Of a stretch of 64,000 nucleotides of DNA, positions 6,497-15,338 are shown piece by piece. A model generated the notes under the pieces. It had not been told where the DNA came from, ran no database searches, and saw only the letters and a program-made list of their open reading frames with translations. Source of the stretch: Rhodopseudomonas palustris (GTDB lineage Bacteria; Pseudomonadota; Alphaproteobacteria; Rhizobiales; Xanthobacteraceae); contig NZ_QKQS01000038.1 of the NCBI RefSeq assembly GCF_003226555.1, forward strand, positions 62,001-126,000. Direction: 5' to 3'. The translations under genes and the position numbers were made by a program. Within the stretch, counting starts at the first letter, position 1. Each line of letters opens with the position of its first letter.

Positions 6497-7699
6497 CTAT
6501 TGCGCCAGCACCGTCTCCAGCCGCGCCAGCACCGCTGCGATGTCGGCGGTGACCTCGGCGGCCTCAACCCACACCACGCGATAGTCGCGCTGTTCGAGCC
6601 AGTCTTTTCGCGCGGCGCGGTCGTTCGCGACCGTCTCGCCCTCTCCCGGATGGATCAGCTCAATCGCGACGCGGCGGGTGAAGGAGACGAAATCCGGGAT
6701 GTGGCGGCCGACCGGGGTCTGGCGCTTGAAGTTGCCGGCAAAGCGGCGGTCGGTGCGCAGCTTCTCCCACAACAGCCGCTCGGCGTCGGTGGGATTGCGG
6801 CGGAGCAGCCGCGCCAGCCCGCGCAGCGAGCCACCGTCGGCCTCGGTGCCGCCGGCCGCGCGCTCGGCCAGCAGCGCGCGCAGCCGCGTGGCCTGCTCGC
6901 CGTCGAGCACACCGCCCTTGGCCGGGCCCTTGCGGCCGTCGGCGATCGCCATCACCACCCCGTGCAGCGTGTGCATGTCCTGCTTGCTCGGCTCCATCCG
7001 GGTGAAGATGTTGCGCAGGTTCACCAGCATGGTGTCGCGCTTCTCCGGCGGGCGGAGGAATTCGACGCGGTCGAGCTCGGCGACCAGATTGGAAAAGAAC
7101 GCGTCGATCTGATGCTGCGAGGCGCGCGGGCTGCGCTCCGGCATCTCGTAAGGCAGCGCATTCTGGGTGGCGTGCTTGAACCACTCGTAGCCCATCAGCA
7201 GCACCGCCTGGGCCAGGTTCAGCGAAGCGAACGCCGGGTTGACCGGGAAGGTGACGATGCGGTTAGCGAGCGCGACCTCGTCGTTCTCCAGGCCATGGCG
7301 CTCGCGGCCGAACATCAGGCCAGTGGTGCCGCCCGACGCGGTCTCGGCGACGATCTCACTCGCGGCGGCTTCCGGCCCGCGCACCGGCTTGGCCTGATCG
7401 TGGGCGCGGGCGGTGGTGGCGAACAGCAGCGTACAATCCTTGACCGCCTCGGCGACGCTGTCGAACAGCTCCACCGCGTTCAGGATGTGGTCGGCGCCGG
7501 CGGCGGAGCGCTGCGCGGCGATGTTCGGCCAGCCGTCGCGCGGCTTCACCAGCCGCAGCCGGGTCAGCCCGAAATTGCCCATCGCGCGGGCGCACATCCC
7601 GATGTTCTCGCCGAGTTGGGGCTCGACCAGAATCACCACCGGCCCGTCGAGCGCGGTCGCGGGCTTGGATCGGTCGGTGCCGGAACCGGACATGGGCAT
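6497..7699 (-). CDS. TrmJ-type SPOUT RNA methyltransferase fused to a DUF559 domain
   Basis: A 400-residue protein. Residues 20-250 form a SpoU/SPOUT methyltransferase of the TrmJ type: VVILVEPQLGENIGMCARAM, LMFGRERHGLENDEVAL and FASLNLAQAVLLMGYEW, the last two being knot-region motifs. TrmJ 2'-O-methylates position 32 of tRNAs. Residues 290-395 are a DUF559 (Vsr/restriction-endonuclease-like) domain: LLRRNPTDAERLLWEKLR, GNFKRQTPVGRHIPDFV and RVAIELIHPGEGE. Normal TrmJ ends near residue 250, so the C-terminal domain is an addition. The frame continues across the junction without interruption. It is divergent from icd. Confidence 0.87.
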   Translation of the reverse strand: MPMSGSGTDRSKPATALDGPVVILVEPQLGENIGMCARAMGNFGLTRLRLVKPRDGWPNIAAQRSAAGADHILNAVELFDSVAEAVKDCTLLFATTARAHDQAKPVRGPEAAASEIVAETASGGTTGLMFGRERHGLENDEVALANRIVTFPVNPAFASLNLAQAVLLMGYEWFKHATQNALPYEMPERSPRASQHQIDAFFSNLVAELDRVEFLRPPEKRDTMLVNLRNIFTRMEPSKQDMHTLHGVVMAIADGRKGPAKGGVLDGEQATRLRALLAERAAGGTEADGGSLRGLARLLRRNPTDAERLLWEKLRTDRRFAGNFKRQTPVGRHIPDFVSFTRRVAIELIHPGEGETVANDRAARKDWLEQRDYRVVWVEAAEVTADIAAVLARLETVLAQ

Positions 7700-8084
7700 G
7701 GTCTTTCAAAAACGGGCGCCCTCGGAGTGATCCGAGGCGGCGCGGGAGGAAGCGGGGAAAGCCGCGGGGCGCGGGCCGGACAACGGCGGCCGCCGCGCCT
7801 TCCCGTTGCCAAGGCGGCGCGCAATTCTCAAGCAAATAGTGGATTTGCCGCACGCTTTGCACCGCTGTGACGTGCGCTTGACACAGCGCGCGCCCGCCCC
7901 GCCGCCGGCCGCGGCGGTGCTCGGGGCCGCTGCGGTCCCGAGCCATGCGCGAACGCGCTGCGAATCCGTCCAAATTGCTTCCCCAATCGCCTTTCGGCCG
8001 GTCCGGGGCGGTGCTATAGCGGGCGCGGCTTTAGTCCAATTCCCGCCCCTTTAAGCGCAGAATCACAAGAAGGCCCGATCCCGC
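7700..8084. other. Divergent promoter region between the RNA methyltransferase gene and icd
   Basis: 385 bp with no credible gene. Frames here are proline- and arginine-rich shadows. A TTGACA at about 7878 on the plus strand may be a -35 element for icd, but no convincing -10 follows. No inverted repeat or RNA element was recognised. Confidence 0.4.
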
Positions 8085-9311
8085 ATGGCGAAAATCAAGG
8101 TGAAGAATCCCGTCGTGGAACTCGACGGTGACGAGATGACCAGGATCATATGGCAGATGATCAAGGACAAGCTCATCACCCCGTTCCTTGATGTCGAGCT
8201 GATGTATTTCGACCTCGGGATGGAGCACCGCGACAAGACCGACGATCAGGTCACCATCGATGCGGCGAACGCCATCAAGCAGGTCGGCGTCGGCGTCAAG
8301 TGCGCCACCATCACCCCGGACGAAGCGCGGGTGAAGGAGTTCGGCCTCAAGAGCATGTGGAAGTCGCCGAACGGCACCATCCGCAACATCCTCGGCGGCG
8401 TGATCTTCCGCGAGCCGATCATCTGCAAGAACGTGCCGCGGCTGGTGCCGGGTTGGACCAAGCCGATCGTGATCGGCCGCCACGCTTACGGCGACCAGTA
8501 TCGCGCGACCGACATCAAGTTCCCCGGCCCGGGCACGCTGACGATGAAGTTCGTCGGCGAAGACGGTTCGGTGATCGAGCGCGAAGTGTTCAAGGCGCCC
8601 GGCGCCGGCGTCGCGATGTCGATGTACAACCTCGACGAGTCGATCAAGGACTTCGCCCGCGCCTCGCTGAACTACGGCCTGATGCGCAACTACCCGGTCT
8701 ATTTGTCGACCAAGAACACCATCATGAAGGTGTACGACGGCCGCTTCAAAGACATCTTCCAGGAGATCTTCGACGCCGAGTTCAAGACCGAATACGACGC
8801 CAAGGGCCTGACCTACGAGCACCGGCTGATCGACGACATGGTCGCCTCGGCGCTGAAATGGTCGGGCGGCTACGTCTGGGCCTGTAAGAACTACGACGGC
8901 GACGTGCAGTCCGACACGGTGGCGCAGGGCTACGGCTCGCTCGGCCTGATGACCTCGGTGCTGATGACGCCGGACGGCAAGACGGTGGAAGCCGAAGCCG
9001 CTCACGGCACCGTCACCCGCCACTATCGCGAACACCAGAAGGGCAAGGCGACCTCGACCAACTCGATCGCCTCGATCTTCGCCTGGACCCGTGGCCTCGC
9101 CCATCGCGCCAAGCTCGACAGCAACGAAGAGCTGGCCCGCTTCGCCGATACGCTGGAGAAGGTCTGCGTCGACACCGTCGAAGCCGGCGCGATGACCAAG
9201 GACCTCGCGCTGCTGGTCGGCGCCGACCAGCGCTGGCTGTCGACCGAGGGCTTCCTCGACAAGGTCGCGCAGAACCTGAACAAGGCGATGAGCGAGACCA
9301 AGGCCGCCTGA
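8085..9311 (+). CDS. icd: NADP-dependent isocitrate dehydrogenase
   Basis: A 408-residue cytosolic TCA-cycle enzyme that oxidatively decarboxylates isocitrate to 2-oxoglutarate with NADP+. It starts [20 protein letters not shown], the signature of the homodimeric, eukaryote-like subfamily II used by many alphaproteobacteria. Substrate motif [10 protein letters not shown] and the cofactor region [17 protein letters not shown] are present, and length is normal. The ribosome site is AGAAGG. It is transcribed alone and ended by a strong intrinsic terminator 25 bp downstream. Confidence 0.97.
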   Translation: MAKIKVKNPVVELDGDEMTRIIWQMIKDKLITPFLDVELMYFDLGMEHRDKTDDQVTIDAANAIKQVGVGVKCATITPDEARVKEFGLKSMWKSPNGTIRNILGGVIFREPIICKNVPRLVPGWTKPIVIGRHAYGDQYRATDIKFPGPGTLTMKFVGEDGSVIEREVFKAPGAGVAMSMYNLDESIKDFARASLNYGLMRNYPVYLSTKNTIMKVYDGRFKDIFQEIFDAEFKTEYDAKGLTYEHRLIDDMVASALKWSGGYVWACKNYDGDVQSDTVAQGYGSLGLMTSVLMTPDGKTVEAEAAHGTVTRHYREHQKGKATSTNSIASIFAWTRGLAHRAKLDSNEELARFADTLEKVCVDTVEAGAMTKDLALLVGADQRWLSTEGFLDKVAQNLNKAMSETKAA

Positions 9312-9335
9312 TCGGGCGCAACGGCTGAACAATCG

Positions 9336-9365
9336 AAAGGCGCGGATGTCTTCCGCGCCTTTTTC
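9336..9365 (+). terminator. Intrinsic terminator of icd
   Basis: An 11-bp perfect stem (AAAGGCGCGGA / TCCGCGCCTTT) with a 5-base loop is followed by further T residues, 25 bp after the icd stop. Confidence 0.9.
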
Positions 9366-9434
9366 GTTTGTCGCGCCGTTGGACTAAGGTTCGGCGCATC
9401 GATCCGTCATCACTGAAAGCGACCGCCTGCGCCC

Positions 9435-9767
9435 ATGACCTCACTGCTGACCTTCTTTGCCGCCGCGCTGATGGAGATCACCGGATGCTTCGCGTTCTGG
9501 GCCTGGCTGCGGCTGGGCCAGTCGCCGCTGTGGCTGATCCCCGGCATGCTGGCGCTGGCACTGTTCGCCTACCTGCTGACGCTGGCCGACAGCCCGCTCG
9601 CCGGCCGCGCCTATGCGGCCTATGGCGGCATCTACATCGCCAGCGCGCTACTGTGGGGCTGGGCGATGGAAGGCAATCGTCCCGACCATTGGGACGTGAT
9701 CGGCGCCGCGATCTGCCTGGTCGGCATGACCGCGATCCTGTTCGGACCGCGCTCGCTTCCGGCATAG
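9435..9767 (+). CDS. YnfA/UPF0060-family membrane protein
   Basis: A 110-residue inner-membrane protein with four predicted transmembrane helices (about residues 4-24, 30-50, 60-80, 86-106). The motifs [15 protein letters not shown] and [20 protein letters not shown] identify the UPF0060/YnfA family, related in fold to small multidrug-resistance transporters; a firm substrate is not known. The length is typical. It is monocistronic, between the icd terminator and a gap. Confidence 0.92.
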   Translation: MTSLLTFFAAALMEITGCFAFWAWLRLGQSPLWLIPGMLALALFAYLLTLADSPLAGRAYAAYGGIYIASALLWGWAMEGNRPDHWDVIGAAICLVGMTAILFGPRSLPA

Positions 9768-9919
9768 GCCGCTTCGCAGCCTCGACGCATCCGGCCGTGC
9801 ATTCCGCATCGCGAATTTTGAGATGTTCTCGAATCCGCCCCACGCAGCACCGGTGCCGACGTTCATCTTCGGTGTCATAGTGTTCCTCGTTTCCACCAGC
9901 GGAGTTCAACGGCCGAAGC

Positions 9920-10759
9920 ATGACACTGGAGCACAGGTGGACCGGCGCGATCTCGCAGCTCGATCTGGCCAGCGGCGTGCTGCGACAGCCCGACGGCGAC
10001 TGGGTCGACGAACAGCTACATCACGGCACCAAGGTGGTCGTGGTCCTGCGCGGCGCGATGCGGGCGCGGATCGACGGCTGCGGCGGCGAGTTCAGGATCG
10101 CCGGCCCTACGGTCTGCGTGATCCGCTCGCCGGCGGACGCCTGCGGTCGTCAGATGGTGAGCGCCGACGAACCGCTGCATTACGTGATGGTCAAGGCCGG
10201 CTGTGAACCCGGCAGCAAGCCCGACCCTGCACGCGATCCGCTGACATCGCTGCTCTCGACCGACCGCCCGAGCCTGCAACACATCGCTGCGCCGCGCGCG
10301 CTGCAGGCGCTGTGCACGCAGCTCGAAGTCTGCCCCTTCGTCGGTGCGGCGCGCGAGCTGTTCTTGTCCGCGAAGGCGCTCGAGATCCTCGCTTGGGCAT
10401 GCGAAGCGGTCGAGACGACATCCGCGGTCGAGACGCTGCGGCCCTCGCTCGCCGACATCGAGCGGTTGAAGAAGGCGCGCGCCCTTCTGCTGGAGCGGCT
10501 CGGGGCCCCGCCGAAATTGCCGGCGCTGGCGGCGGCGGTCGGGCTCAATACGCGAAAGCTGACGGACGGATTCCAGGCGGCGTTCGGAACCACCGTGAAC
10601 GACTTCCTGCAGGATGCACGCTTGAAGGAAGCGTATCGGCTGCTGTCGAGCGGCGCCACCAACGTCTCGGAAGCCGCGCACCGCGTCGGCTACACGCCCG
10701 CTTACTTCTCGGCGGTGTTCCGAAAGCGCTTCGGCATTTCGCCGCGCGATCTACTGTGA
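9920..10759 (+). CDS. AraC-family regulator beside a TonB receptor gene
   Basis: A 279-residue transcription factor. The N-terminal part resembles the sensor region of PchR-type iron regulators. The C-terminal 95 residues hold two helix-turn-helix units: LPALAAAVGLNTRKLTDGFQ and ATNVSEAAHRVGYTPAYFSA, ending FRKRFGISPRDLL as in AraC proteins. PchR relatives activate the adjacent siderophore receptor when the ferric siderophore is bound. The same-strand TonB-receptor gene 140 bp downstream makes that role likely here. Start ATG 9920 is accepted from the open frame. Confidence 0.9.
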   Translation: MTLEHRWTGAISQLDLASGVLRQPDGDWVDEQLHHGTKVVVVLRGAMRARIDGCGGEFRIAGPTVCVIRSPADACGRQMVSADEPLHYVMVKAGCEPGSKPDPARDPLTSLLSTDRPSLQHIAAPRALQALCTQLEVCPFVGAARELFLSAKALEILAWACEAVETTSAVETLRPSLADIERLKKARALLLERLGAPPKLPALAAAVGLNTRKLTDGFQAAFGTTVNDFLQDARLKEAYRLLSSGATNVSEAAHRVGYTPAYFSAVFRKRFGISPRDLL

Positions 10760-10899
10760 TTGCGCTTTTCGGCCGCCTCCCCGAGCCGACAACGTAGAAC
10801 GTTTGTAATCGTAAGAATTCGTCCGGATATCAAAAGTCCGGCGGCTTGCCGCATTCCTCGCAGTCGCGCTTCTGTGCCGCGTCCTGGAGGAATATCAAG

Positions 10900-13209
10900 A
10901 TGACGACACAGCCGCGCTCGGCCGAACTACGCAATTCACGACAGCCCGCGAAACGCCGAGGCCGCCGATTCGCCGCCTCGCTGCCGATGAGCGCGCTGTT
11001 GCTGATCGGCACCGTCACCGAGGATGCCCGGGCTCAGGCCGCCGCATCGACGCCCGCCGCCCCGACGGCGAGCGCGCTGCCTCCGGTGGTCGTCAGCGCC
11101 CCGAAGCGCAGCAAGCCGAAGCGGACCGCCGCACGGCCGGCCGCGATCGCTGCTCCCGCAGCGCCACCCCGCCAGGCGTCACGCCCAGGCACCCCACGCG
11201 CCGCAGACGGACCGGGCTACGTGGCGCGGACCAGCACGACGGGGACCAAGACCAACACCCCGCTGATCGAGACGCCGCAGTCGATCTCGGTGATCAATCG
11301 TCAGCAAATGGACGCCCAGAACGTTCAGTCGGTCACCGACGCGCTGCGCTACTCCGCCGGCGTCGTGGCGACCACACCGGCGATCTCGCAGCGCTTCGAC
11401 ACGTTCAGCATTCGCGGCTTCGATGCCAGCAACAGCGGCATCTTGCGCGACGGCCTACGCGGCACGACTGCGCAGGCCTGGCCGAAGACCGAGCCTTACG
11501 GTCTCGAACGGGTCGAAGTGCTGCGCGGGCCGAGCTCGGTGCTGTATGGCCAGAACTCGCCGGGAGGCCTAGTCAATCTCGTCACCAAGCGTCCGCTCGA
11601 AACTCCGTTCCACGAAGTGATGCTGCAAGGCGGCAGCTTCGACCGGCTGCAGGGACAATTCGATCTGAGCGGACCGGTCGACAAGGACAGCCAGTTTCTC
11701 TACCGGCTGACCGGGCTGGTGCGCGACAGCAATACCCAATTCAAGGCGATCGCGGACGACAAAGTGTTCATCGCGCCGGCGTTGACCTGGCGGCCGGACC
11801 TCGACACCACGCTGACCATTCTGACCGACTACAGCCACGAAAAGTTCGGGCCGCCGCGCCCGTATATTCCGATTCAGGGCACGCTGCTTCCGAACAAGAA
11901 CGGGCAGTTGCCGCGCAACCAGTTCCTCGACCAGCCCGGCCTCGACAACGATCGCACACAGTACTCCGCCGGCTATCTGTTCGAACGTCATCTCGACGAC
12001 ACCTTCACGGTGCGGTCGAATTTCCGCTACGGCCATGTCGACCTTCTGACCAACACCGCGTCGGGCATGAGTCTTGCGGCCGACCAGCGGACGCTCAACC
12101 GCGCGCTGTATCAATTCCGCATCGTCGGCGACACCTACGCGTCGGACAATCAGATCCAGGCCGACTGGTGGATGGGATCGACGCAATTCGTGTCGCTGGC
12201 CGGCGTCGACTATCGCCGTTCGACCGAGGACTACTACCTCAACAGCGGCCGCGCTCCATCGATCGACATCTTCAATCCGGTCTATGATCAGCCACTCGGC
12301 GTGGCGACGACGCCGAGCGCATCGACCTGGCAGACCTCCGACCAGGTCGGAATCTACGGTCAGCAACAGATCAAGTTCGACCGCCATTGGGTGCTGAGCC
12401 TCGGCGGCCGCCAGGACTGGTCGAACACCGCCACGGACAATCGCCTGAAGCGCTCGACCGCGACGCAGGACGACAAGGCGTTCACCTACCGGGCCGGGCT
12501 CGTCTATCTCAGCGACGTCGGCCTCGCGCCCTATGTCGGCTACTCGACCTCGTTCAGCCCGGTGCTCGGCACCGACTTCTACGGCCAGCCCTACAAGCCG
12601 ACGACCGGGCGGCAGGCCGAGATCGGCATCAAGTACCAACCGGTCGGAGCGACCAGCTTCGTCACGATGTCGGTGTTCGATCTCTATCAGGAGAACGTGC
12701 AGACCACCGATCCGAACAACGCCCTCAATCGTCTTCAAGTCGGCGAGGTGCGTTCCCGCGGTTTCGAATTGCAGGGCGTCGCCAACCCGATCGCCGGGCT
12801 CAATCTGGTGGCCTCCTACACCCACGCCGACCTTACCGTCACCAAGAGCAACACAATGGCCGAGCTCGGCAATCGCCCGACCGGGCTGCCGGCGGACACC
12901 GCGTCGCTGTGGGGCGACTACACGTTCCAGAGCGGCCCGCTCGCCGGCTTCGGCGCCGGTCTCGGCACGCGCTATGTCGGCGAGACGTTCGCGGACGCGG
13001 CCAACACCATCGGCGTGCCGTCCTATGTGCTGTTCGACGCCGCGCTGCACTACGACCTCGGCCAGCTTCACCGCGACCTGAAGGGAATGCGGCTCGCCGT
13101 CAACGCCACCAACCTCACCAACAAGCAATACTACGTGAGCTGCTCGACCACGAGCTGCAATGCCGGCTTCGACCGTTCGGTCATCGCCAGCCTTCGCTAC
13201 CGGTGGTGA
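10900..13209 (+). CDS. TonB-dependent siderophore receptor
   Basis: A 769-residue outer-membrane receptor. A long signal region rich in Arg and Ala comes first, then a Pro/Ala linker (about residues 50-110). The plug domain spans about 125-235 (ETPQSISVINRQQMD, SFNIR-like FSIRGFDASN, VEVLRGPSSVLYGQNSPGGL), followed by a 22-strand barrel ending in the aromatic residue W. The family is FhuA/FiuA/FpvA-like, for ferric-siderophore uptake. ATG 10900 follows GGAGG at good spacing. Two genes follow closely in the same operon. The true siderophore cannot be told. Confidence 0.94.
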   Translation: MTTQPRSAELRNSRQPAKRRGRRFAASLPMSALLLIGTVTEDARAQAAASTPAAPTASALPPVVVSAPKRSKPKRTAARPAAIAAPAAPPRQASRPGTPRAADGPGYVARTSTTGTKTNTPLIETPQSISVINRQQMDAQNVQSVTDALRYSAGVVATTPAISQRFDTFSIRGFDASNSGILRDGLRGTTAQAWPKTEPYGLERVEVLRGPSSVLYGQNSPGGLVNLVTKRPLETPFHEVMLQGGSFDRLQGQFDLSGPVDKDSQFLYRLTGLVRDSNTQFKAIADDKVFIAPALTWRPDLDTTLTILTDYSHEKFGPPRPYIPIQGTLLPNKNGQLPRNQFLDQPGLDNDRTQYSAGYLFERHLDDTFTVRSNFRYGHVDLLTNTASGMSLAADQRTLNRALYQFRIVGDTYASDNQIQADWWMGSTQFVSLAGVDYRRSTEDYYLNSGRAPSIDIFNPVYDQPLGVATTPSASTWQTSDQVGIYGQQQIKFDRHWVLSLGGRQDWSNTATDNRLKRSTATQDDKAFTYRAGLVYLSDVGLAPYVGYSTSFSPVLGTDFYGQPYKPTTGRQAEIGIKYQPVGATSFVTMSVFDLYQENVQTTDPNNALNRLQVGEVRSRGFELQGVANPIAGLNLVASYTHADLTVTKSNTMAELGNRPTGLPADTASLWGDYTFQSGPLAGFGAGLGTRYVGETFADAANTIGVPSYVLFDAALHYDLGQLHRDLKGMRLAVNATNLTNKQYYVSCSTTSCNAGFDRSVIASLRYRW

Positions 13210-13229
13210 ACCGTTCAGGAGACCAGACG

Positions 13230-13760
13230 ATGCGCTTCATGAATCACCTGACCCGCGCCGCGATCATCGTCGCGTGGACCGCAACGGCGCCCTGCTCCGC
13301 TTCAGCGCATGACCTGCGGCCGGGCGTTACCCAAACCGCCGTCACCTATCGCGGCGAACAGCGTTGGGCATGGCGATCGGAGGACGGAGAGACCGGCACC
13401 TTGCGCCTCGGTTTCGCTGCGCTGCCGAGCGGCGACTACCTGGTCGCCGGCTCGCTGTTGCTCGACGACGCCGAACTCGGAGCCAGCGGCTCCGCCCGGT
13501 GGCGGGGCGACCGCCTGATCGTCGACCTGATGGTGAGCGGCGGGGTTCGGGCGCAGACCCCCGACGCCGCCAAGCAGCAGCTGTTCGCGAAGGGCGCGGT
13601 GCCGAAGCAGATCGACTCGGCGGGCTTTGCGATGTTTCGCGCCGAGCTGTCGACGGCGCTCGACGGCATCACCCAGCAATATCAGACCAACGTGCTCACC
13701 GGCGGCAAGGTCCAGGGGCCGATCTATCGCAACGGCACATTGAAGCTGCTGTCGCAGTGA
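13230..13760 (+). CDS. Exported protein of the siderophore-receptor operon
   Basis: A 176-residue protein with an N-terminal signal peptide (MRFMNHLTRAAIIVAWTATA, cleavage near SASA-H). The remainder looks like a small periplasmic beta-rich domain, with GDYLVAGSLLLDD and GQ/KVQGPIYRNGTLKL. I do not recognise the family. The ribosome site AGGAG sits 8 bases before ATG. The gene begins 20 bp after the receptor and ends 2 bp before the PepSY gene, so it is surely co-transcribed and probably acts in iron-siderophore handling. Confidence 0.75.
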   Translation: MRFMNHLTRAAIIVAWTATAPCSASAHDLRPGVTQTAVTYRGEQRWAWRSEDGETGTLRLGFAALPSGDYLVAGSLLLDDAELGASGSARWRGDRLIVDLMVSGGVRAQTPDAAKQQLFAKGAVPKQIDSAGFAMFRAELSTALDGITQQYQTNVLTGGKVQGPIYRNGTLKLLSQ

Positions 13761-13762
13761 CG

Positions 13763-14869
13763 ATGCACGCCGAGCAACCAGCGCGGCGGGGGCCGGCTCG
13801 CCGCATCTGGCGCACGCTGCATCTGTCGCTGGCGCTGATTGTCGGCGCCGCCCTCGCTTTGATCGGCGCGAGCGGCGCGCTGCTGGTGCTGAAGGAGCCG
13901 CTGCTGGCGGTTGAGGTCGGCACCGACATCGTCAAGCCGCCGCGTAGCGCGGGACAGCCGGATGCCACCGCCGACATCTGGATCGCGCAAGCGAGCAAGC
14001 GCTACCCCGATCTCAAAGTGATCGGAGCCAACGCGCCGGGTGCAGGCTTCCTGCCCGGCGATGCTGCGATCGTGTTCGGCCGCCTGCCTCCGGGCGAACT
14101 CGGCGTCGTGTTCGTGCATCCGCAGAGCGGCGAACCGCTCGGGCTGTTCGCGTTCGACCGCTCGTGGTTCGCCGCGCTGGTCAATCTGCATCGCGGGCTG
14201 CTGCTGCCGGGGCCGCTCGGCGCCAGCGTGGTCGGCTGCTGCGGTATCGGCCTTGCCTTGTCGCTGCTGTCGGGGGCGTATCTGTGGTGGCCGCGGCAGC
14301 GCAAATGGTGGCGATCATTGTGGATCGGCGCATCCGCCGCCGGACGGCGGCGCCTGATCGAATGGCACGGCGTGTCGGCCGCCTATCTGCTGGCGCCGAT
14401 GCTGATACTGGCAACGACGGGACTCGCGCTGACCAAACCGCAATGGCTGGGATTGCCGGGCGCCGCGCCGGCCAGACCGGCCCTCGGGACGGCTGATGCG
14501 GCCTGTGCCGCGGGCGGCGATCTTCGTGCCGCGATGGCCGCCGCGGCGCAAGCTCACCCCGACGCTCGCATTGTCGGTGTCGCGCTGCCGCGCGGCCCGG
14601 CCGGCGCCTATCAGATCCGGTTGCGCCCACCCGGGTCGGTCCGCAGCGAGTTCGCCGTGGAGGTTCGGACAGGGTGTGCCGCGCCGGTCACCGAAGTCGC
14701 CGACGCCAACGCCGCATTGCGGCGCGACTGGCTCAACCCGCTGCACGCCGATCTGCGGTTCGGCTGGAGCGGACAGGCGGTCGTCTTCCTCTGCGGGATC
14801 GCGCTTCCGGCGCTGTATGCGACCGGGCTGTGGCTGTGGATCGGGCGGCGGCGGCAGCACGCGCGCTGA
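13763..14869 (+). CDS. PepSY-domain inner-membrane protein, probable iron reductase-like partner
   Basis: A 368-residue membrane protein: helix near 20-42, periplasmic PepSY-like segment to about 135, helices near 150-178 and 200-222, a second periplasmic segment, and a last helix near 335-360. The motifs RTLHLSLALIVGAALALIG, NLHRGLLLP and RLIEWHGVSAAYLLAPML, with conserved His residues, match the PiuB/FoxB type. Such proteins reduce or process ferric siderophores in the periplasm and usually follow a TonB receptor, as here. The start is ATG 13763 or an in-frame GTG at 13757. Confidence 0.87.
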   Translation: MHAEQPARRGPARRIWRTLHLSLALIVGAALALIGASGALLVLKEPLLAVEVGTDIVKPPRSAGQPDATADIWIAQASKRYPDLKVIGANAPGAGFLPGDAAIVFGRLPPGELGVVFVHPQSGEPLGLFAFDRSWFAALVNLHRGLLLPGPLGASVVGCCGIGLALSLLSGAYLWWPRQRKWWRSLWIGASAAGRRRLIEWHGVSAAYLLAPMLILATTGLALTKPQWLGLPGAAPARPALGTADAACAAGGDLRAAMAAAAQAHPDARIVGVALPRGPAGAYQIRLRPPGSVRSEFAVEVRTGCAAPVTEVADANAALRRDWLNPLHADLRFGWSGQAVVFLCGIALPALYATGLWLWIGRRRQHAR

Positions 14870-14899
14870 GCACCTTCGCCAAGCCGGAGGGCTTTCGGA

Positions 14900-15176
14900 T
14901 CACGCCGCCGCGCCGGCCGAAGCCGGGGCAGCGGGGCTGCCGCCTGCCCTTGCATCGCCGCTGCCGGGCTCGACGCCGAGACGGGCGATCATCGCGCGGG
15001 CCATGATCCAGAGGCCCGGATTGATCGCGCGCGCTTTGGCGACGATCTGGCCGCCTTTGGCGGCGAGATCTTCAGCCGCTGTGCCACCACACTGAACGCA
15101 AAAGCCAGCACCAAGTCGGCCGCGATGGTAGAAATCAGTGGGGTGTGGTGTGCTCCATCGTGCCGATATGCGGCAT
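14900..15176 (-). pseudogene. Decayed KefB/YbaL-type cation:proton antiporter gene
   Basis: From ATG 15176 the minus strand reads MPHIGTMEHTTP. One extra C then shifts the frame, and the adjacent frame continues LISTIAADLVLAFAF and SVVAQRLKISP, the N-terminus of KefB/YbaL antiporters. It then jumps directly to C-terminal sequence: GGQIVAKARAINPGLWIMAR followed at once by AMIARLGVEP, ending at a stop at 14900. Most transmembrane and TrkA-N segments are missing. The locus is a frameshifted relic with at least two internal deletions. It lies just upstream of, and divergent from, an intact antiporter gene. Confidence 0.7.
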
Positions 15177-15338
15177 GACGCCGCGACCGTCCATCCGAAC
15201 GAGGCTACCGATCGCCGTCGAACGCGGCGCAGATGGAACCAGTTTTGGCCGCGTGCAGAATCGCGCTCTATTGCCGCAGCCTGCGACGATTTGATCGATG
15301 TCGTCGCCCTCCCGCTACCTCACGTGATTGAAGGAACG

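Noticed and set aside
6332-7870. Long plus-strand open frame opposite the RNA methyltransferase gene
   Set aside because: It is a shadow of a high-GC minus-strand gene. Its His/Arg/Gln/Gly-rich composition matches no family, and there is no ribosome site.
8031-9332. 433-codon minus-strand frame over icd
   Set aside because: It is the reverse frame of a certain gene and runs through the icd terminator.
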